A stretch of DNA of 64,000 nucleotides. Source: Bacillota bacterium (GTDB lineage: Bacteria > Bacillota > Clostridia > Acetivibrionales > DSM-1351). The stretch covers positions 1 through 64,000 of the forward strand of contig JAEYHZ010000022.1 in the NCBI GenBank assembly GCA_023409265.1. The letters are read 5' to 3'. Made by a program: the position numbers and the translations under genes. Within the stretch, counting starts at the first letter, position 1; every line of letters starts with the position of its first letter. Positions 28,549 through 37,530 of the stretch are shown here, one piece after another. Below the pieces are notes generated by a model. That model searched no databases and had not been told where the DNA came from. It saw only the letters and a program-made list of their open reading frames with translations.

Positions 28549-28627
28549 AATATATGAGTAGTGATTTATCAATAACTTCCAATAGAACAAATAAAATCAA
28601 CCCATTGGGGAAAAGGAGCCATGTATT

Positions 28628-29275
28628 ATGAACAAGAATTATGTTTTGCAAAAGATCTGTGACTGTGGAGTAGTAGCCGTTGTCAGGGCAGAAAGTGCCG
28701 AACAGGCTATGAAGATAGCTGATTCCTGTGTTGAGGCGGGAATATGTGCTATCGAAATTACTTTTACCGTAAATGGTGCCCTGGAGGTTATTAAAAAGCT
28801 TGCGGAATCCAACAAGGACGGAAAAATCCTAATTGGCGCCGGAACAATTCTTGATCCCGAAACCGCAAGAGCAGCAATACTGGCAGGTGCGCAGTTTATT
28901 GTGAGTCCCTGTCTGAATACCGAAGTGGTAAAAGTTTGCAACAGATACCAGATAGCCTGCATGCCGGGTGCAATGACGGTTAAGGAAGCCGTAGAAGGCT
29001 TGGAAGCCGGTGCGGATATTATAAAGGTATTTCCTGGAGAACTCTTCGGGCCGGCAATCATCAAGGCTTTCAAGGGACCTTTGCCATACATAAGGCTTAT
29101 GCCTACAGGCGGTGTAAATCTGGATAACGTAGGTGAATGGATCAAGGCGGGCAGTGTTGCGGTTGGAGTTGGAGGAAATCTGACAGCCGGGGCTAAAAAG
29201 GGTGATTATGAATCCATTGTTACCATAGGCAAGCAGTTTGTTGATAAAGTGAAACAAGCAAGAGCTTCAAAGTAG
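28628..29275 (+). CDS. eda: 2-keto-3-deoxy-6-phosphogluconate aldolase
   Basis: 215 residues. Cleaves KDPG to pyruvate and glyceraldehyde 3-phosphate, and may also act on 4-hydroxy-2-oxoglutarate. The class I aldolase Schiff-base lysine is Lys133 in DIIKVFPGE; Glu43 in AIEITF is the catalytic acid-base. GAGTILD and PTGGVNLDNVGEW are the phosphate-binding family motifs. AAAAGGAG precedes the start. It is followed after 23 bp by KDG kinase, together giving the last two steps of uronate or Entner-Doudoroff-type catabolism. Confidence 0.95.
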   Translation: MNKNYVLQKICDCGVVAVVRAESAEQAMKIADSCVEAGICAIEITFTVNGALEVIKKLAESNKDGKILIGAGTILDPETARAAILAGAQFIVSPCLNTEVVKVCNRYQIACMPGAMTVKEAVEGLEAGADIIKVFPGELFGPAIIKAFKGPLPYIRLMPTGGVNLDNVGEWIKAGSVAVGVGGNLTAGAKKGDYESIVTIGKQFVDKVKQARASK

Positions 29276-29298
29276 TGGAAGATATTAGGAGGTATGAT

Positions 29299-30399
29299 AT
29301 GCCAATTCTTAACTTAAAACCAAAAGGAACTTATAAATATGATTGCATATCCCTGGGAGAAGTAATGCTGAGACTTGATCCCGGAGACGGCAGAATTAAG
29401 AACACGAGAGAGTTCAAAGCCTGGGAGGGCGGGGGGGAATATAATGTTTCCAGAGGGCTCCGCAAGTGCTTTGGAATGAATTGCGCAGTTGTAACTGCCT
29501 TTGCAGATAATGATATCGGCAGGCTGATAGAGGATTTGATTTTGCAGGGCGGTGTTGATACCTCGCTGGTTAAGTGGATGCCTTTTGACGGTATCGGCCG
29601 TGCAGTAAGAAACGGTTTGAACTTCACCGAAAAAGGTTTTGGGATCAGAGCTGCACTGGGTGTTTCAGACAGAGCTAATACTGCTGCGTCACAGCTAAAG
29701 GCAGGGGACATGGACTGGGAATATATATTTGGAACTCTGGGTGCAAGATGGTTCCACACCGGCGGTATTTTCGCCGCATTGTCTGAATCTACTCCCGAGG
29801 TGGTAATTGAGGCCGTCAAGGCTGCAAAAAAATATAATACCATTGTTTCCTATGACCTCAATTACAGACCTTCACTATGGAATTATATCGGGGGAAACAA
29901 AAAGGCACAGGAAGTCAACAGGGAAATCGCAAGGTATATTGACGTTATGATAGGAAATGAAGAAGACTTCACTCAATGTCTGGGCTTTGAAGTGGAAGGG
30001 AATGATTCCAACCTGAAGGAACTGGATATTGAGGGCTACAAGAAAATGATCGACAAGGTTGTAAAGGAATATCCGAATATGAAGGTTGTAGCTACCACCT
30101 TAAGAGGGGTTAAGACTGCAACGGTAAATGATTGGAGTGCCATTTGCTGGGCAGAGGGTAATATATACAAATCCATTGAGTTCCCAGGGCTTGAAATCTA
30201 TGACAGAGTAGGCGGCGGAGACAGTTTTGCATCAGGTCTGGTTTATGGCTTAATGACTGCGGATGATGCACAGAAAGCTGTGAATTACGGTGTCGCTCAT
30301 GGAGCTTTAGCTATGACTACACCGGGTGATACCTCAATGGCCAGCCTTAAAGAAGTTGAAGGAGTTATGAAGGGGCTTGGAGCAAGGGTAGTGAGATAA
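29299..30399 (+). CDS. kdgK: 2-keto-3-deoxygluconate kinase, PfkB family
   Basis: 366 residues from ATG 29299, preceded by AGGAGG at six bases; a GTG at 29275 overlapping the eda stop is in frame but poorly placed. Phosphorylates KDG to KDPG. The PfkB signature near the C terminus is RVGGGDSFASGL with catalytic Asp308; the N-terminal part has the GGGEYNVSRGL sugar-binding segment. It forms an operon with eda and is likely repressed by the divergent GntR regulator. No uronate isomerase or dehydratase gene is in the window, so the upstream pathway lies elsewhere. Confidence 0.92.
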   Translation: MPILNLKPKGTYKYDCISLGEVMLRLDPGDGRIKNTREFKAWEGGGEYNVSRGLRKCFGMNCAVVTAFADNDIGRLIEDLILQGGVDTSLVKWMPFDGIGRAVRNGLNFTEKGFGIRAALGVSDRANTAASQLKAGDMDWEYIFGTLGARWFHTGGIFAALSESTPEVVIEAVKAAKKYNTIVSYDLNYRPSLWNYIGGNKKAQEVNREIARYIDVMIGNEEDFTQCLGFEVEGNDSNLKELDIEGYKKMIDKVVKEYPNMKVVATTLRGVKTATVNDWSAICWAEGNIYKSIEFPGLEIYDRVGGGDSFASGLVYGLMTADDAQKAVNYGVAHGALAMTTPGDTSMASLKEVEGVMKGLGARVVR

Positions 30400-30410
30400 G
30401 CAATTTGATT

Positions 30411-30643
30411 AAAATAAAAAAGGATAAACTGTACCCTGATAGTAAGACACAGAAAAAGTGGGTGTGCTTACCTGTCAGGGTACTTTATTTTATATTGAAA
30501 TAAAGTAAATGCTTGAGGAGGATTTTTTTACGTTGGCAAAAGTTACCACTGGAAATTTTTGTCGATGCTGGATTTTACCCCCCCTGAATCGACTCTTTCT
30601 TTTTTATTGTCCTTGACAAAGGGTACAGTTTACTCTTTTTTTA
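30411..30643. repeat. possible degenerate mobile-element relic with ~24-bp inverted ends
   Basis: AAAAAAGGATAAACTGTACC (from 30418) is mirrored by GGGTACAGTTTACTCTTTTT near 30621-30640. The interior contains the kdgK terminator, then non-coding DNA with a run of seven C residues (30580-30586) beside GTCGATGCTGGATTTTA. That run reminds me of ends of IS21-group elements, but this is memory, not a search. There is no ORF, and no target duplication is evident. The rest of the gap to 30764 shows only an AT-rich stretch and GAGGAGAGG, the next gene's ribosome-binding site. Confidence 0.35.
30431..30493 (+). terminator. long terminator hairpin after kdgK
   Basis: GTACCCTGATAG (30431-30442) pairs with CTGTCAGGGTAC (30472-30483), extended inward by GTAAGACACA with TGTGCTTAC, then TTTATTTTAT follows. 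It gives a stem of about 20 bp. Confidence 0.85.
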
Positions 30644-30764
30644 CTTGACTATTAGTTCAAGCCATTCCGAATTTGGGTGTACAGGTTAATTATTTTTTTT
30701 AATCAGGGTGTTAAACTCACTTCAAAATATACTATATAGTAAGAAGATTTGAGGAGAGGACAAA

Positions 30765-32753
30765 ATGCACACCAGAGTACCGCCGGAAAAGAAACCCAAT
30801 CCCTCTTTTGGAGGAAGTAATACAAGCTCAAATAAGAAACCTCTTACCCCGCAACGTCCTGTAAAAAAACCTAACGTCAGGGCCACCGATTACAGAATAC
30901 TTATGCAATTAGTTCTCGCAAACTCGGGCGCATTAACACAAGAGGAGTTCTTACTTTTACAAAGTACTATTGGCTACCAGGAGGCCATGAACATAATAAA
31001 TGAAGGAAAGCGGCGCAAGCTGCTCCGGGAGTTGGGATTGCCTGTAACGGATGTAAAAGTTCAACCGATTCAGGTAATTAAACAAGATGGGGAAGCCACA
31101 TCTTTAAAGGAAGGTTTGCCTGAAAATCTTAAGAACGGACTTGAAAAGATATCTGGGGTTGATCTTTCAGATGTAAATGTGCATCATAATTCTGACAAAC
31201 CACAGCAAATAGGTGCTCTGGCGTATACGCAGGGGAATGATATTCATATTGGTCCGGGACAGAAAAAGCACTTATTACACGAAGCTTGGCATGCTGTTCA
31301 ACAGAAACTTGGAAGAGTAAAGCAATCATATCAAATGAAGACGGGCGTTCCTGTAAATGATGATGCAGCCCTTGAAAAAGAAGCTGATATTATGGGAAAC
31401 ATAGCAGAGAAAGAATACTCCTCAAGTAGTACAATACAAATGAATAAGTCTTCTAAGACGTATTCAAAGTCGCAGGGAGACAAGGTTATTCAAAGAAAAG
31501 CTTCTGACGCCGGGAATACTGGGAACAGAACAAAACAGCAGACTGGTAAAATCAAGTTATACGCACCTGTTACCGGCTTGGAAACAGTGGTTGATACCAG
31601 TAATACTAAAACAATAGAATACTTGAAAAATCAGGGCTATTCGGAAAACCCTCCTAATGGAGTACTCGGTAAAGTAAATTGGGTACTGAAGGTTGGCGGA
31701 AAAAATAACAGAAATGATGTTATAGTGTTACAAAAAGTCTTAGCGAGTTGTGAGTATCTGGATATGCCTATAGACCCTGCCACTAAAAGACATGTACTAT
31801 TTGGTACTTACGGTGAGTTAACGAAGCAGGCAGTAATAAAAATGCAAAAGAAAAATGGGCTGAAATCAGATGGAATAGTCGGTCCAGATACCTGGAAAGC
31901 TTTCCCTCTGCCATGGAATAATGTACTCAACGAACCTAACAGGTATAGCGACAAATACCAAAAAATATTGACCAATAATAACATATATGCTGATAAGCAA
32001 AAAGTTTTGGATGATCCGGACCTTAGATATGCTAAATTGTATGATCAGGGATTAAAAAATGCTAAAAAGGGGACGGGAAGAACTACAGAATCTGAAGGTA
32101 CTAGTAATACTACTCTAGGAGTTGGTAATTTCCAGACACATGAAGGAGGCCGTTACGTTCTCTCGCTTGATAAATATAATAACATAGAAAATCCTGCTGC
32201 GAAAGTATATTGTGCATGGAACGCCACTCAACCTGAAATGAGAATACCGGTTCTTAAATTAAACAGCACTACATATTTTGCCTCGGAATTCCTAATTCAG
32301 TTAGACTACTTGTATTATAGAAAGAGAGTTGATGTTACAAAGCTTGAAGTTTGGCAATTAGATAAAATATATGAGACTGTGCATTTTGATAAGATTGATA
32401 TGATTTCAGCTGGTGTTGATGCAGCGGCGGTAATATCATATAATATTGCTAAGGGAGCAATTAAGTATAGTGATGATATTGCTAGGGTTTTAGATAAGGG
32501 AAAAACTTCAAAGCCTATTGGAAAACCATTTGACCCTAAGGGTAAGGTAGTACAAGAGGGTGTTGACCCAAATACTTTAAAACCCGGAAAGAAGTTGGAT
32601 ACACTAGATTCAAATAGACAAAAGAATGCGGTTAAATATGGAGGGGATAAACCTATCATTGTAGATAGAAATGGCAATGTACTTGATGGTCATCACCGCC
32701 TCAACGACGCTATACAAAATGGCCGTGCTGTTGACGTACAAATTGGTTATTAG
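30765..32753 (+). CDS. probable polymorphic toxin: DUF4157-like, PG-binding and ParB-like domains
   Basis: 662 residues, no signal peptide or membrane segment. The N terminus (1-45) is Pro/Lys-rich and disordered. A DUF4157-like domain follows (about 118-214): GLPENLKNGLEKISGVDLSD, YTQGNDIHIGPG, and the zinc-type motif HEAWH at 172-176 with a downstream EKEAD. In known proteins this domain accompanies effectors of extracellular contractile injection systems and related exported toxins. A peptidoglycan-binding-like region covers about 300-380 (LTKQAVIKMQKKNGLKSDGIVGPDTW). Residues 390-560 are unrecognised. The last 60 residues (IIVDRNGNVLDGHHRLNDAI) resemble a ParB/sulfiredoxin-fold domain used as a toxin tip. 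A small gene starting 11 bp downstream is the natural immunity candidate. No injection-system structural genes are in the window. Confidence 0.75.
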   Translation: MHTRVPPEKKPNPSFGGSNTSSNKKPLTPQRPVKKPNVRATDYRILMQLVLANSGALTQEEFLLLQSTIGYQEAMNIINEGKRRKLLRELGLPVTDVKVQPIQVIKQDGEATSLKEGLPENLKNGLEKISGVDLSDVNVHHNSDKPQQIGALAYTQGNDIHIGPGQKKHLLHEAWHAVQQKLGRVKQSYQMKTGVPVNDDAALEKEADIMGNIAEKEYSSSSTIQMNKSSKTYSKSQGDKVIQRKASDAGNTGNRTKQQTGKIKLYAPVTGLETVVDTSNTKTIEYLKNQGYSENPPNGVLGKVNWVLKVGGKNNRNDVIVLQKVLASCEYLDMPIDPATKRHVLFGTYGELTKQAVIKMQKKNGLKSDGIVGPDTWKAFPLPWNNVLNEPNRYSDKYQKILTNNNIYADKQKVLDDPDLRYAKLYDQGLKNAKKGTGRTTESEGTSNTTLGVGNFQTHEGGRYVLSLDKYNNIENPAAKVYCAWNATQPEMRIPVLKLNSTTYFASEFLIQLDYLYYRKRVDVTKLEVWQLDKIYETVHFDKIDMISAGVDAAAVISYNIAKGAIKYSDDIARVLDKGKTSKPIGKPFDPKGKVVQEGVDPNTLKPGKKLDTLDSNRQKNAVKYGGDKPIIVDRNGNVLDGHHRLNDAIQNGRAVDVQIGY

Positions 32754-32763
32754 GAGGATTAAA

Positions 32764-33309
32764 ATGGACGGTAAGGACAGAACTGCTTCATATTTTATGT
32801 TAGGGTTTCACCGAATTTTCATAATAATTCGTTCAAGTATTAGAAGTCCTCATAATATTAGCCTACTGTGTGAAATAAGTAAGTATTGTTTATCACTAAA
32901 GGAAGGACATGTAACTGAATTTGAGACATTTAAAACAGAAATTATTAGAATAGTGAAGGATGACGCAGAACGTAAAGAGTTACTTGAAAATGCGTTAAAA
33001 ATTTATGAAGTTGAATTTATAACTGATAATTTAATCGAAATGAACCGCTATTTATCAGTTATAAGTGAAACAGCTTTAGAAATATGTACACAACTAAGAC
33101 ATGAAAATTTCGAAAGGGCATATGATTTGTTAGATGCTATCCACTGTTTACCAGAGGCTATAATTAGCAAAAAACAATGGAATTCAAAGGCATTCTGGAA
33201 AATGTACATAAGACCTTATAGAGAAAAGTGGGATAATCAGTTTTTAAGCAGTGAGGAAAGAGAACTTCAGAATACTGGGATTTTAGGGTTCTTAAGACAT
33301 AATTATTGA
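32764..33309 (+). CDS. small unknown protein, candidate immunity protein
   Basis: 181 residues from ATG 32764, which has GGAGG six bases upstream; the longer reading frame starting at 32671 overlaps the toxin gene and lacks such a site. I do not recognise a family. The sequence is predicted to be mostly alpha-helical, charged, without signal peptide, with Trp/Tyr-rich FWKMYIRPYREKW near the C terminus. It lies 11 bp behind the toxin gene and shares its terminator, the usual position for a cognate immunity protein. Its function is inferred from position only. Confidence 0.6.
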   Translation: MDGKDRTASYFMLGFHRIFIIIRSSIRSPHNISLLCEISKYCLSLKEGHVTEFETFKTEIIRIVKDDAERKELLENALKIYEVEFITDNLIEMNRYLSVISETALEICTQLRHENFERAYDLLDAIHCLPEAIISKKQWNSKAFWKMYIRPYREKWDNQFLSSEERELQNTGILGFLRHNY

Positions 33310-33380
33310 TTTAATAAAATACAAGCAAGGGTACTTATGCGTTTCGAGTTTTATTAATAACTTAAACGTTGAATTTTATA

Positions 33381-33440
33381 TTAAAATCAAGGGGCAATGC
33401 CGATTCTTAAGGTATTAGCCCCTTGATTTTAATTTTTGTC
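33381..33440. terminator. terminator after the toxin-immunity pair
   Basis: TTAAAATCAAGGGGC (33381-33395) and GCCCCTTGATTTTAA (33418-33432) form a perfect 15-bp stem followed by TTTTTG. A-runs on the other side could let it also serve the convergent hydE gene. The remaining bases to 33549 show nothing further. Confidence 0.88.
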
Positions 33441-33549
33441 ATGTCTAAATAGTCACAAAATTAAATTTAAGATAAACTATGAAGTTGCGTTTTCAATAAT
33501 GTCCTTAAATAAATCATAAAGGTATTACGGATAAAAGGTTTCACTACTG

Positions 33550-34611
33550 TTATTTATCCACATTTTTAATGGGAAGTTCCTTGTAATCTCCTCTATCCAC
33601 TACCAACTCGTAGCCTATATTCTTCATTCTGTTTGAAAGGCAGAACCTGCATTCGGCTGCCTCTTCACCGGTGCAAATCTTATTGTCGTACAGGGAGTAT
33701 TTTTTCCGTACGGCTACGGGTGATAAATTTGGCATAACAACATTGGCACCGGCCAGAATACCTTTTTCACGGCCCTGGGAATTAATTGTCCCTAATGCTG
33801 TAGTTGCAGGAATAAGTGCGTTTGGAAGCAGAAGGCGGATCAGGCCTATCAGAACCAGCGTTAATTCAAGGCTGCCTGCAGCCTCTTTTGCATATCTTGT
33901 CTCGCTGTGAGGTATAAAAGGACCTATACCTACCATCTGCGGATTGAATTCCTTAAGAAACAACAGATCCTCGGCAAGGTTTTGGGTGGTTTGATGAGGA
34001 GAACCAACCATAAAACCTGTTCCAACCTGAAAGCCTATTTCTTTCAGATTATACAGACACTGTTTTCTGTTTGCCAAAGATAAATTCTGCGGGTGAAGCT
34101 TTTTATAATGCTCCTCATTAGCTGTCTCGTGGCGGAGAAGATAGCGGTCGGCTCCGGCCTCATAATACTTTTTGTAGGAGTCATAGCCTTTTTCTCCAAT
34201 TGACAGGGTTATGGCACAGTCAGGATAGCTCTGTTTTATTGCTGTGATTATATCAACTATATCCTCATCAGAATAGTAGTTGTCCTCACCTCCCTGGAGA
34301 ACAAAGGTACGGAAACCGAGCTCATACCCCGTACTGCAGCAGGACAGTATATCCTCCCTGGTAAGTCTGTACCGGTCGGCATTGGTATTGCCTGCCCCAA
34401 TTCCGCAATAATGGCAATTGTTTTTGCAGTAATTTGTGAATTCAATCAAGCCTCTTGTATAAATTGCGTTTCCAAAATTACTGCGGGTAACCTCTCTGGC
34501 CTTTTCGAAAAGATATTCACTTGTTTCGGCATCAATGTTATTGAGAATATTTATATATTCATCCAGTGACAATTGATGTGTTTCATACAGTTTATCAATT
34601 AATTGTTTCAT
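33550..34611 (-). CDS. hydE: [FeFe]-hydrogenase maturase HydE, radical SAM
   Basis: 353 residues, typical length. Radical SAM enzyme that, with HydF and HydG, builds the diiron subcluster of [FeFe]-hydrogenase. The cluster-binding motif CKNNCHYC has Cys62, Cys66 and Cys69. FVLQGGED, GFMVGSPHQTT and GIGPFIPHSETRY are characteristic of HydE rather than the related PylB or BioB. A second C-terminal cysteine set (CTGEEAAECRFC) matches the optional auxiliary cluster. hydF and hydG are not adjacent, which is common in clostridia. It implies the organism makes hydrogen. Confidence 0.93.
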   Translation of the reverse strand: MKQLIDKLYETHQLSLDEYINILNNIDAETSEYLFEKAREVTRSNFGNAIYTRGLIEFTNYCKNNCHYCGIGAGNTNADRYRLTREDILSCCSTGYELGFRTFVLQGGEDNYYSDEDIVDIITAIKQSYPDCAITLSIGEKGYDSYKKYYEAGADRYLLRHETANEEHYKKLHPQNLSLANRKQCLYNLKEIGFQVGTGFMVGSPHQTTQNLAEDLLFLKEFNPQMVGIGPFIPHSETRYAKEAAGSLELTLVLIGLIRLLLPNALIPATTALGTINSQGREKGILAGANVVMPNLSPVAVRKKYSLYDNKICTGEEAAECRFCLSNRMKNIGYELVVDRGDYKELPIKNVDK

Positions 34612-34798
34612 ATAAGTATCATGACCTCTCAGGCTCTAAACAATATTTGCAGGTAATTAATTCCTACTAAATCTATAATATTTATATTATACCACGGAAA
34701 GGGTAACTAAAACCATAGTTTATAACAAGATTGTTAATATTATAACGATAAAGGAAGAGGGAATGCCCTTAAACGATATATCCTGTTAGGAGGCTGAT

Positions 34799-35776
34799 CT
34801 AAATTTTTCCATGCATGAGATCTTTATACGAAATGAAACCGTGCAGTGATTGGGCGCTTACCACTGCATCAATTATTGCCGACTCTACTGCTCTTGCAGT
34901 GAGAATACCCACCGAATCAAAAGTTGCATCTACCTGTCCCGTACACAGGGTAAATATAGTATCTCCGTCAAATATGGAATGGGCAGGCCTTACTGAACGT
35001 GCGATCCCATTCTGGCCCAGTGCTGCCAGCTTTGTGGCCTGTGCCTTGGATAGTAGGGCATTTGTTATGACACAGCCAATCACGGTATTTTCACTGAAGA
35101 AATCCCTATGGCTGTCATATTCCTGAAGCATAAGTTCCTCTGAGGAGGCCGGTTCGTTCCTGTCATCCGAAAGTACACCCGCTATTATTTTACCTGTCCT
35201 GGAATCATATACATCGCCTACACAGTTTACAGCTATAACTGCTCCAACCATAAGCTCTCCATACCTGAAAGCGGCACTTCCCACGCCGCCCTTCATTGCA
35301 TAATTGCTGCCTCTGACCTTTCCTATGACCGCGCCTGTTCCGGCACCAACACTGCCGCTTTTGAAGCCATGCTGCAAAAAGGCGTCGGCACAGGCGGTGT
35401 ATCCCATCTCCTTATCGGGACGCACTCTGTGGTCCCCGCACTTCAAATCGAACAGTATGGCAGCGCAAACGTTGGGAACTATGGTTTTACCTACATCCCT
35501 TCCAATACCGCGCTCTTCTAGAAACTGCATGACTCCGCCGGCGGCGTCAAGTCCGAAGGAGCTTCCGCCTGCCAGAAGTATGCCGTGAACACATTTTCTA
35601 TTGTTGACCGGGTTTAGTGCATCTGTATCTCTTGTGCCGGGCGAACCACCGCGGACATCGACGCCGCAGACAGCGCCCTCAGGGCATAATATAACAGTAC
35701 AGCCGGTTCCAGCCTCTGCATTCTGGGCATGTCCGATATGTATGCCCTGTAACCGGGTTATATCTATTTTTTCCAT
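34799..35776 (-). CDS. P1-family Ntn peptidase (DmpA/NylC-like aminopeptidase)
   Basis: 325 residues from ATG 35776, preferred because GGAGGGTG lies just upstream and it overlaps the coaC stop as TAATG; an ATG at 35788 is four codons longer. Family members self-cleave into alpha and beta chains; the likely cleavage site is Asn230-Thr231 in SENTVIGCVITNA, with Thr231 as nucleophile. GIHIGHAQNAEAGTGCTVI and GGSSFGLDAAGG are family motifs. Known members hydrolyse N-terminal D/L-amino acids, beta-alanyl peptides or nylon oligomers. Coupling to coaC suggests a role with beta-alanine- or cysteine-containing pantothenate intermediates (inference). Confidence 0.85.
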   Translation of the reverse strand: MEKIDITRLQGIHIGHAQNAEAGTGCTVILCPEGAVCGVDVRGGSPGTRDTDALNPVNNRKCVHGILLAGGSSFGLDAAGGVMQFLEERGIGRDVGKTIVPNVCAAILFDLKCGDHRVRPDKEMGYTACADAFLQHGFKSGSVGAGTGAVIGKVRGSNYAMKGGVGSAAFRYGELMVGAVIAVNCVGDVYDSRTGKIIAGVLSDDRNEPASSEELMLQEYDSHRDFFSENTVIGCVITNALLSKAQATKLAALGQNGIARSVRPAHSIFDGDTIFTLCTGQVDATFDSVGILTARAVESAIIDAVVSAQSLHGFISYKDLMHGKI

Positions 35777-36318
35777 TACACCCTCCATTGATGGGCTTCC
35801 ACTGTATTGACGATTTTCTCAACGTCGGCCATGGCACCTTTACCCACAACACCGCAGGCAAGCATATCTTCTTTTGGTTCAATGAAATGATATCCGAATT
35901 CCATCAGGGTATTAATATTCCGCTGAACTATAGGGTTGATGTACATATTAGTATTCATTGCAGGACAAATATATATCGGGACATTATTCATGGCCATAAC
36001 CACTGTTGAGAGCATATCATCTGCTATGCCGTTCGCAAGCTTTCCGATAATATTTGCCGATGCGGGTGCTATCAGACATAAATCGGCTTTTTGGGCCAGG
36101 GATATGTGTTTGATATCCTTTGGGGTGATTTCTTCAAACATATCATAATATACCTTGTTTTTAGTCAGAGACTGAAAGGTGAGGGGAGTTATAAATTCCC
36201 TGGCACTCCCGGTCATAATAACCTCTACATTGTAGCCCTTCTTTGTAAGGCTATTTGCTATGTCGGCTGCCTTATAGGCGGCAATACTGCCCGTAACGCC
36301 TAAAATTACATTTTTCAT
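35776..36318 (-). CDS. coaC: phosphopantothenoylcysteine decarboxylase
   Basis: 180-residue flavoprotein, a stand-alone version of the N-terminal half of CoaBC. It decarboxylates 4'-phosphopantothenoyl-L-cysteine to phosphopantetheine. Landmarks are GVTGSIAAYKA (FMN site), active-site His71 in KHISLA, substrate motif PAMNTNMY at 119-126, and the flexible-flap LACGVVGKG with Cys155. It lies between coaB and the P1 peptidase, with its TAA overlapping the peptidase ATG. Confidence 0.93.
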   Translation of the reverse strand: MKNVILGVTGSIAAYKAADIANSLTKKGYNVEVIMTGSAREFITPLTFQSLTKNKVYYDMFEEITPKDIKHISLAQKADLCLIAPASANIIGKLANGIADDMLSTVVMAMNNVPIYICPAMNTNMYINPIVQRNINTLMEFGYHFIEPKEDMLACGVVGKGAMADVEKIVNTVEAHQWRV

Positions 36319-36443
36319 AAAACTAATTCCTTTACATAATTTATTAGATTATCTATGACAAATTTAATTTTCTAGATTATGAACTTCAATCTATTGATTG
36401 GTCGCAAAGCTCGTACTTGAATAGTACGATTTACAACGATTAT

Positions 36444-37235
36444 TTATGGAACCTGATTATTTAGTATTGCATATACGCGCTTTACTATGCCTTTTGCAAT
36501 CTGGGACTTGGTTTCGTAGATTTCGTAGGTTTTATCAGGGGAAATCAGGAAGCCCCTGTGCCCATATTCGTTTATACCGGACAAATCATTTGCCAGCACC
36601 AAATTGCAGTTATTCTTTAATAAAAGATTATACCCTGTATCGATTAAGGTTTCCAAAGGTACATTGCTTAACAATTTGAAGCCCACCAGAAGAGTCTCAG
36701 GCTGAAGTTTTTTTATCAAGCCGATAACCTTTGGTGTTTTTTTCATTACAATAACCATATCCTCTATCTCGGAACTGATTTTATTTTCAGAGTTCAATTT
36801 TCCTACTGGTGAGAAGGCCGCCTCGACAAGCTGCGTTGAAAGCGCCTTTGGATCCATGGCGGCCGCCGGTTCATTACGGCTTATAAATTCTGATATGGCA
36901 GAGGCAATGCTGCTTTTGGTTGTCAGGGTGTCAACGGTATAGTCGCTGACAGCCATGGAATGAATAACAGCATCAATTGTTGTGGTTGTAAGTATCTCCG
37001 ACAATTTTTCCATGAGATCATTTACACTTCCGATTCTGATTATGTTTACACGGTTTGATTCAGGCGTAACCGCGTTTTCACCACAAATATAGTATATTTT
37101 ACCGGTCTGCAGAGCAGCGGTTTCAGCAAAAGCTTCAGCTATTGCCGAGCCCAGTTTTCCGGTAGAGCTGTTGGTTATAGTCCTTACATTATCAATTTTT
37201 TCATTTGTGCCTCCGGCTGTTATTAATATATTCAA
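36444..37235 (-). CDS. coaB: phosphopantothenate--cysteine ligase, stand-alone CoaB
   Basis: 263 residues using the TTG at 37235, so the protein begins MNILITAGGTNEKIDNVRTI, the standard CoaB N terminus; AAAGGAG lies eight bases upstream. Reading from an upstream ATG at 37355 would add 40 residues unlike any CoaB. Joins cysteine to phosphopantothenate using CTP or ATP. NSSTGKLGSAIAEAF and HSMAVSDYTVD are nucleotide and substrate motifs; ANDLSGINEYGH marks the C-terminal part. Split coaB and coaC genes occur in some Firmicutes. It heads the coaB-coaC-peptidase unit with a 125-bp gap that contains a TCGTACT/AGTACGA hairpin at 36411-36430. Confidence 0.9.
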   Translation of the reverse strand: MNILITAGGTNEKIDNVRTITNSSTGKLGSAIAEAFAETAALQTGKIYYICGENAVTPESNRVNIIRIGSVNDLMEKLSEILTTTTIDAVIHSMAVSDYTVDTLTTKSSIASAISEFISRNEPAAAMDPKALSTQLVEAAFSPVGKLNSENKISSEIEDMVIVMKKTPKVIGLIKKLQPETLLVGFKLLSNVPLETLIDTGYNLLLKNNCNLVLANDLSGINEYGHRGFLISPDKTYEIYETKSQIAKGIVKRVYAILNNQVP

Positions 37236-37429
37236 GGGCAGCACTCCTTTTTTTAAACTTCCAGCAGTCTGTAACATCCGACTTGGTTCTGAGAAATTTC
37301 TCGACGGACGATCTACGTTTTTGCTGCTACAGACTTTTAGTATATATTTTAACATAAGAAATTTTACAGTGCTCGGATTTTTAGTGCTTTTTTAATATTT
37401 ATTCTTAACAAAGCAGCAGACTTCCGCTT

Positions 37430-37473
37430 ACAAAAAACAGGCAGGAGCAAGTGTGGTCGGGCTTGCTTCTGCC
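37430..37473 (-). terminator. terminator of cysK
   Basis: On the minus strand GGCAGAAGCAAG (37473-37462) pairs with CTTGCTCCTGCC (37451-37440) with one mismatch and is followed by TGTTTTTTG. Confidence 0.85.
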
Positions 37474-37530
37474 TTGGGTTTGTCGGGTAAAGTTGTATTT
37501 TTATGCGGTGGTTAATATTTAACAAATAAA

